Positions 59,638-64,000 of a stretch of DNA of 64,000 nucleotides are shown here, one piece after another. This DNA comes from Microbacterium sp. CH12i. GTDB taxonomy: Bacteria > Actinomycetota > Actinomycetes > Actinomycetales > Microbacteriaceae. How positions within the stretch are numbered: position 1 is the stretch's first letter; every line of letters starts with the position of its first letter. A program made the translations under genes and the position numbers. The notes beneath the pieces are model-generated. The model was not told the DNA's origin. It saw nothing but the letters and a program-made list of their open reading frames with translations, and ran no database searches. The stretch covers positions 372,001 to 436,000 of the forward strand of contig NZ_JHET01000007.1 in NCBI RefSeq assembly GCF_000685355.1, written 5' to 3'.

Positions 59638-60171
59638 ATGACCTGGCGCACCAACCACTCCCGGATCGTTTATGAGAATCCTTGGATCTCGGTGCGAGAG
59701 GATGCCGTAACCGGGCCCGCCGGCGATGGAATCTACGGGGTCGTCACGCTGCGCCACCCTGCTGTGTTCATCGTCGCGTTGGACGAGCAGGACCGGGTAT
59801 GCCTCGTCACACTGGATCGGTACACGGTCGGCCGCTCGGTTGAGGTGCCCGCCGGCGGCAGCGACGGCGAAGACCCGCTGATCGCCGCACAGCGCGAGCT
59901 GCTCGAAGAGACCGGCATGCAGGCCGCGAGTTGGACCGCTATCGGCAAAATGAACGCGTTGAACGGCGTCACCATCGCTCCCGAATACGTCTTCCTCGCA
60001 CAGACGCTGACCGCAGCTGAAGGCTCAGCGCAAGAGGAGGAAGGGATCGACGAAGTCTCCTGGGTGCCCTTCGACGAGGTTCTGCAGATGGTCAAGGACG
60101 GACGCATCGCCGACGGAGAGACCGTGGCAGCACTCGCCTATGCGGGAATCCACCTCGGCCGCTTCCGCTGA
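59638..60171 (+). CDS. Nudix hydrolase
   Basis: A 177-residue product. The Nudix box is GSDGEDPLIAAQRELLEETG near residues 80-99, preceded by SVEVPAGG, which together fit ADP-ribose pyrophosphatase-type members (VPAG then the box). The N-terminal HSRIVYENPWISVRED is also typical of that group. ATG 59638 gives the shortest conserved version. Substrate is probably a nucleoside diphosphate sugar. Confidence 0.87.
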   Translation: MTWRTNHSRIVYENPWISVREDAVTGPAGDGIYGVVTLRHPAVFIVALDEQDRVCLVTLDRYTVGRSVEVPAGGSDGEDPLIAAQRELLEETGMQAASWTAIGKMNALNGVTIAPEYVFLAQTLTAAEGSAQEEEGIDEVSWVPFDEVLQMVKDGRIADGETVAALAYAGIHLGRFR

Positions 60172-60214
60172 CTCTGAGGCTGACTCCGAGAGACAGCCGC
60201 GGCTCCGCACCGCT

Positions 60215-60976
60215 TCACATCCGCCCGCGACGCCCCGCGCCTGCCAGCAACGACGACGGCAGAATGCGCGTTGCCGCCACAATCGCCTTGTAGCGCCAGG
60301 ACGGTACTGACAAGGCCTTGCCGCGTGCCGCGTCGCGAAGCCCTTCGCGCACAACGGTGCCGGCATCCAGCCACATCCACGACGCGATGCCTTCCTCGCC
60401 ACGAGCGAGTCCCATCCGCTCATGGAAGCCCGTGTGTGTGAATCCGGGGCAGAGCGCTGTGACCGTGACGCCATCGCGAGAATACTCGGCGTTCGCCCAC
60501 TCGCTGAAACCGACCAACCAGTTCTTGGAGGCAGCGTATGTCGATCGAGGAATGAATGCCGCGACCGACGCCACGTTGATGATTCGACCGCCGCGTCCGC
60601 GCATCGAACCGAGCGCCGCATGCATGAGTCGCATGGGCGCCTCGACATGGATGCGCAGATGCCTCACCTCATCATCGATGTCGTTGTCCGCGAAGTGCAA
60701 TGGCAGACCGAACCCGGCATTGTTGATCAAAAGATCGATCGGGTGCGCTGCATCCGCGAGCCGTGCCACCACCCGAGACATTCCGGCCTCTTCGACGATA
60801 TCCGCGACCAATACTTCTACCGAGATGCCGTGGTTGTCGCGCATTTCACCAGCAAGGTTCTCGAGGGTATCGCCCGACCGCGCCACGAGAACGAGATCCG
60901 CACCGCGCTCAGCCAGCTGGTGGGCGAACTCCGTCCCCAGCCCGGAGCTTGCTCCGGTGATCAGTGCAATCGGCAT
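60215..60976 (-). CDS. Short-chain dehydrogenase/reductase
   Basis: A 253-residue SDR. NAD(P) motif ALITGASSGLGTEFAHQLAE at the N-terminus, LLINNAGFGLPLHF, then a serine in IINVASVAAFIPRSTYAASK with the YAASK catalytic pair. The DltE/YqjQ-like form acts on unknown carbonyl substrates. The start overlaps the folA stop (ATGA), so it is the third gene of thyA-folA-SDR. A role in folate or pterin metabolism is possible but unproven. Confidence 0.87.
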   Translation of the reverse strand: MPIALITGASSGLGTEFAHQLAERGADLVLVARSGDTLENLAGEMRDNHGISVEVLVADIVEEAGMSRVVARLADAAHPIDLLINNAGFGLPLHFADNDIDDEVRHLRIHVEAPMRLMHAALGSMRGRGGRIINVASVAAFIPRSTYAASKNWLVGFSEWANAEYSRDGVTVTALCPGFTHTGFHERMGLARGEEGIASWMWLDAGTVVREGLRDAARGKALSVPSWRYKAIVAATRILPSSLLAGAGRRGRM

Positions 60977-61452
60977 CAGCGCTCGTATCCGAGGAAACGG
61001 TAGCGGATGCCGGAACTCGAGGTCTGCCACTCGCCATCGTCGACCAGCCGCCAGCCGGTCTTCGATGGGGCGAAAGCATCGCCCTCAACGTTGACGTCGA
61101 GTTCGGTCACTTCCAAGCGGTCTGCGTCAGCGATGACCTGGCTGAAAATCTCCGCGCCGCCGATGATCCACACTCGATCGAGCCCCCGCACCGCCTCGGA
61201 CACGTTCGCCGCACGACGCGCACCGTCTACCTGCCAGTCCTGCTGCCGGGTGATGACGATGTTCTCGCGTCCGGGCAACGGTCGAAAGCGTTCCGGAAGA
61301 GAGTCCCAGGTCTTTCGTCCCATCACGACGGGGGCGGTGAGGGTGATCTCCTTGAAGTGTGCGAGGTCCTCTGGCACATGCCACGGCATCCCACCCTCTG
61401 CACCAATGACGCCGCCAGCCGCCTCTGCCCAGATCAAGCCGACCCAGGTCAT
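60976..61452 (-). CDS. folA: Dihydrofolate reductase
   Basis: A 158-residue product that reduces dihydrofolate with NADPH. Active-site block [20 protein letters not shown] carries the acidic E/D after the [14 protein letters not shown] and [13 protein letters not shown] bind NADPH. It overlaps thyA by four bases, so the enzyme that consumes and the one that regenerates tetrahydrofolate are co-translated. Trimethoprim-resistance changes cannot be judged by eye. Confidence 0.94.
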   Translation of the reverse strand: MTWVGLIWAEAAGGVIGAEGGMPWHVPEDLAHFKEITLTAPVVMGRKTWDSLPERFRPLPGRENIVITRQQDWQVDGARRAANVSEAVRGLDRVWIIGGAEIFSQVIADADRLEVTELDVNVEGDAFAPSKTGWRLVDDGEWQTSSSGIRYRFLGYER

Positions 61453-62258
61453 ACCGCCACCACCGCGCGAATCGGCGGGTGATGCTGATAGTCCTCAATG
61501 ATGAAGTCAGAGAAGTCGTAGTCGAATACCGACTCCGGCTTCCGCGCGAAGCGGAGAGTCGGATACTCATACGGCTCGCGGGTCAGTTGCTCGCGGACCT
61601 GCTCAAGGTGATTGTCGTAGATGTGGCAGTCGCCACCGGTCCAGACGAAGTCGCCGAGTTCGAGGCCGGTCTGTTGCGCGATCATCATTGTCAGCAGCGC
61701 GTAGCTGGCGATGTTGAACGGTACGCCGAGGAACATGTCGGCACTGCGCTGATAGAGCTGGCACGACAGCTTGCCATCGGCGACGTAGAACTGGAACAGT
61801 GCGTGACACGGCGCCAGCGCCATGTCAGGAATGTCGGCCGGGTTCCACGCCGACACGATGAGGCGCCGCGAATCGGGGGTAGCTCGGATCTGCTCAATCA
61901 CCTGGGCGAGCTGGTCGATGTGCCCGCCATCCGGGGTCGGCCACGACCGCCACTGCACGCCGTAGACCGGGCCGAGGTCGCCATATTCATCGGCCCATTC
62001 ATCCCAGATCGTCACACCGTTGTCTTGCAGCCACTTGACGTTCGATTCGCCCCGCAAGAACCACAGCAACTCGTACGCAATGGACTTGAAGTGCACGCGC
62101 TTGGTGGTGATCAGCGGAAACCCCTTCGCGAGGTCAAAGCGGATCTGCCGACCGAAGACGCTGGTGGTGCCAGTGCCGGTGCGATCATCTTTGTGTGTGC
62201 CGGTATCCAGCACATCTCGGAGCAGGTCTTCGTACGGCGTGGGGACGGCTGCGCTCAT
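61449..62258 (-). CDS. thyA: Thymidylate synthase
   Basis: A 269-residue product that methylates dUMP using methylene-tetrahydrofolate. [17 protein letters not shown] is at the N-terminus, the nucleophile cysteine is in [17 protein letters not shown], and [20 protein letters not shown] and [12 protein letters not shown] complete the site. The start at 62258 ([15 protein letters not shown]) fits the family; a longer reading adds 19 unconserved residues. First gene of thyA-folA-SDR. Confidence 0.95.
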   Translation of the reverse strand: MSAAVPTPYEDLLRDVLDTGTHKDDRTGTGTTSVFGRQIRFDLAKGFPLITTKRVHFKSIAYELLWFLRGESNVKWLQDNGVTIWDEWADEYGDLGPVYGVQWRSWPTPDGGHIDQLAQVIEQIRATPDSRRLIVSAWNPADIPDMALAPCHALFQFYVADGKLSCQLYQRSADMFLGVPFNIASYALLTMMIAQQTGLELGDFVWTGGDCHIYDNHLEQVREQLTREPYEYPTLRFARKPESVFDYDFSDFIIEDYQHHPPIRAVVAV

Positions 62259-62371
62259 GACTGCCACGATACCGGCACACTGCGTCGGCAGGCGTTGGCA
62301 AGCGGATGCTGTCACGCGTCATCGTCTGACACATCGGCCCTCGCCGCGTCTTGACGGCTTATTCTCGTGAG

Positions 62372-62821
62372 ATGCCTGTCTCCACTGCACTCCTCATCGC
62401 TGGGGCGCTCGTGGTGCTTGCCGTCATCGGCGGGTTCGGGATGCGGATGCTGGATGGTCGCCTTCGCTCAGGCGGTGACCTGCGCGTTCGCGCTGATGAT
62501 CTCAGCGGTGCCGTGCTGGCTCCAGGAGCGACGCTCGTACAGTTCAGCACCGAACTGTGCGCGCGCTGCCCACAGGTGCGACGACTACTCAGCGAGATCG
62601 CCGAGAGCCGTGGCGGTGTCGAGCACGTAGAGATCGACCTGACGAATCGTAACGACCTTGCGAGTCGGTACCACGTGCTCCAAACTCCGACGACTTTCCT
62701 GGTCGATGCATCCGGAGCAGTGCTTTCCCGCTGGGGAGGCGTGCCTGACAGGCGCGCAATCAACGAGGCACTCGCCTCCCTCAAGCCCCTCGCGACCCTC
62801 CAGAACCAGGAGCAGAGATGA
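62372..62821 (+). CDS. Membrane-anchored thioredoxin-like protein
   Basis: A 149-residue product. An N-terminal helix (STALLIAGALVVLAVIGGFG) anchors or exports it; the thioredoxin domain has LVQFSTELCARCPQVRRLL with CARC as redox motif, and the cis-proline segment VLQTPTTFLVDASG. The stop overlaps the DUF4395 gene (ATGA), a constant partner of such proteins in actinobacteria, suggesting a thiol-disulphide pathway at the membrane. Confidence 0.88.
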   Translation: MPVSTALLIAGALVVLAVIGGFGMRMLDGRLRSGGDLRVRADDLSGAVLAPGATLVQFSTELCARCPQVRRLLSEIAESRGGVEHVEIDLTNRNDLASRYHVLQTPTTFLVDASGAVLSRWGGVPDRRAINEALASLKPLATLQNQEQR

Positions 62822-63399
62822 CTCAGCCCACAGCTATCGACCCGCGGGGTCCGCGCTTCGCGGCGACGATCACGTCCGTGCTGTTGCTGGTGGCAACCGT
62901 TCTCGCGCTCACGGGGATCTCGACCGCGCGAGACAGCAGCGCCAGCTTCGGCTGGTTCGCCTACCAGCCGCTCGCCGATGCCACATTCGCTCCCGGTGCC
63001 GGTTGGGCCGTGCAGGTTGCGACCGTCGCGCAGCGAGCCCTGGATCCCGGATTCGTGCTGCTCGCGATCATCGCGCTGCTGTTCTTGTGGGGCGTCGCAT
63101 CTCCTGCCACCGCCCCGTGGGGCGCGCTCTTCCGCCGCGTTGTGCGACCGCGCCTCGCGCCGCCGACTGATTTGGAAGACCCGCGCCCGCCCCGCTTCGC
63201 GCAGGGAGTCGGCCTGGCGGTCGTCACAATCGGCCTGTTGCTGCACCTGATCGGCGTGCCGTGGGCGTTGCCTGCTGCCGCAGGTGCTGCCTTTATCGCG
63301 GCGTTCCTCAACGCCGCGTTCGCGTTCTGCCTCGGCTGCCAGCTCTACCTCCTGCTTCAGCGCGGTGGAATCATCGGCAAGGCGGCGCCGGCGGCGTAA
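62818..63399 (+). CDS. DUF4395 membrane protein
   Basis: A 193-residue product with four to five helices. IDPRGPRFAATITSVLLLVA near the start and AAFLNAAFAFCLGCQLYLLL near the end are the family blocks; CLGC may be a redox pair. It is coupled to the thioredoxin-like gene, and the pair probably transfers electrons across the membrane; this is inference from the fixed pairing. Confidence 0.87.
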   Translation: MTQPTAIDPRGPRFAATITSVLLLVATVLALTGISTARDSSASFGWFAYQPLADATFAPGAGWAVQVATVAQRALDPGFVLLAIIALLFLWGVASPATAPWGALFRRVVRPRLAPPTDLEDPRPPRFAQGVGLAVVTIGLLLHLIGVPWALPAAAGAAFIAAFLNAAFAFCLGCQLYLLLQRGGIIGKAAPAA

Positions 63400-63473
63400 C
63401 TCGGAGGGTTTCCTGCAGACGTCCCGGTCGATAGGCTGACCGGACACCCTGCCCACGACATCCGGAGGAAATC

Positions 63474-63899
63474 ATGCCCGTCACCAGTGAAGCAACCACC
63501 ACCTGGACCGGTTCCCTTTTCGAGGGATCAGGTACCGTGCAGTTCTCCTCGTCGAACCTCGGCACCTTCCCGATCAACTGGAAGGCCCGCAGCGAAGGCT
63601 CTGACACCACGACGACTCCTGAGGAGCTCATCGCCGCCGCGCATTCGTCGTGCTTCAGCATGGCGCTTTCGAACGCGCTCGCCGAGAACGGCACCCCGCC
63701 AGAGCGCGTCAACACCAGCGCCTCTGTCACGTTCAAGCCGGGCGTCGGCATCAGCGGCAGCCACCTCAACGTCAACGCAACGGTTCCGGGCTTGACGCAG
63801 GAGCAGTTCCAGGTGATCGCCGAAGGCGCGAAGACCGGATGCCCGGTCTCTCAGGCGCTCAGCGGTATCGAGATCACGCTTGAGGCGACGCTCGCCTGA
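63474..63899 (+). CDS. OsmC family peroxidase
   Basis: A 141-residue product. An arginine-containing segment (WKARSEGSDTTTTPEEL) is followed by the first cysteine in IAAAHSSCFSMALSNALAE and the second in AKTGCPVSQALSGIEI, as in OsmC rather than Ohr. It reduces organic hydroperoxides with dihydrolipoamide or similar thiols. CGGAGGAA precedes the ATG. Position after thioredoxin/DUF4395 fits a thiol-stress group. Confidence 0.92.
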   Translation: MPVTSEATTTWTGSLFEGSGTVQFSSSNLGTFPINWKARSEGSDTTTTPEELIAAAHSSCFSMALSNALAENGTPPERVNTSASVTFKPGVGISGSHLNVNATVPGLTQEQFQVIAEGAKTGCPVSQALSGIEITLEATLA

Positions 63900-63908
63900 G
63901 CCTGAGCC

Positions 63909-64000
63909 TCACCTCTGGGCCTCATCTCCGAGCGGAGGGCGTGGTTGCGCCTTCCGCTTGGAGAGCGCAATAGCAGCGCGGATGCTGCCACGAGCGTCTT
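63909..64000 (-). CDS. Possible C-terminal fragment of a gene running off the window
   Basis: One minus-strand frame is open from the right edge for 29 codons to a TGA, reading GSIRAAIALSKRKAQPRP and ending GDEAQR. Convergent placement after OsmC is reasonable, but the fragment is too short to identify. Confidence 0.35.
   Translation of the reverse strand, partial: DARGSIRAAIALSKRKAQPRPPLGDEAQR

Noticed and set aside
63932..63957. Hairpin after the OsmC gene as a terminator
   Set aside because: The ten-base stem has a wobble and no T tract on either strand, and it lies inside a possible coding end.

Overview
The window is a high-GC actinobacterial chromosome segment, most likely from the family Microbacteriaceae (Microbacterium-like). 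This is inferred from the gene order dapA-rnj-ftsK-pgsA-cinA-clgR-DUF3046-recA-recX-miaB-miaA-dapF, the tmRNA tag AETKRNDFALAA, GTG and apparently leaderless starts, and the overall protein character. No rRNA operon, CRISPR array or intact insertion sequence is visible.

Layout. (1) 1-18.4 kb is amino-acid and osmolyte metabolism: leuB, ilvE, a fumarylacetoacetate-hydrolase family gene and an MFS gene in one row; a DHA2 drug exporter with its divergent TetR repressor; serA; a small membrane-protein group; ilvC, ilvN, ilvB and ilvD; otsA/otsB for trehalose; and another MFS gene. (2) 18.4-32.6 kb is catabolic. A thiolase and both subunits of a 3-oxoacid CoA-transferase sit beside an IclR regulator. 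Upstream lies a nine-gene overlapping row: five ABC importer genes, an acyl-CoA ligase, a TetR regulator, a 3-hydroxybutyrate dehydrogenase and an alpha/beta hydrolase. Together they describe uptake, CoA activation and conversion of a carboxylate or hydroxy-ester through acetoacetate to acetyl-CoA. A MarR-MFS pair is divergent from it. (3) 32.6-41.7 kb is more variable: lipoproteins, tRNA-Lys, hisN, an unrecognised secreted protein, tmRNA (ssrA), a decayed transposase, and a two-gene unit made of a phospholipase D-like enzyme and an unrecognised 904-residue protein. (4) 41.7-64 kb is conserved core: SIMPL protein, hflX, a methyltransferase, a flavin monooxygenase, dapF, miaA/miaB, recX/recA, clgR, cinA, pgsA, ftsK, rnj, dapA, a Nudix gene, folA/thyA, and a thioredoxin/DUF4395/OsmC group.

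Sequence quality. At least twelve genes, including ftsK, rnj, dapF, serA, ilvB and recX, are broken by single-base indels, several of them in homopolymers. Both flanking frames still encode intact conserved sequence. The simplest reading is residual sequencing error, so these genes are listed as full-length CDSs with the shift position given.

The best candidate for an undescribed system is the phospholipase D / 904-residue pair next to ssrA and the transposase remnant. Its function cannot be assigned from sequence alone.
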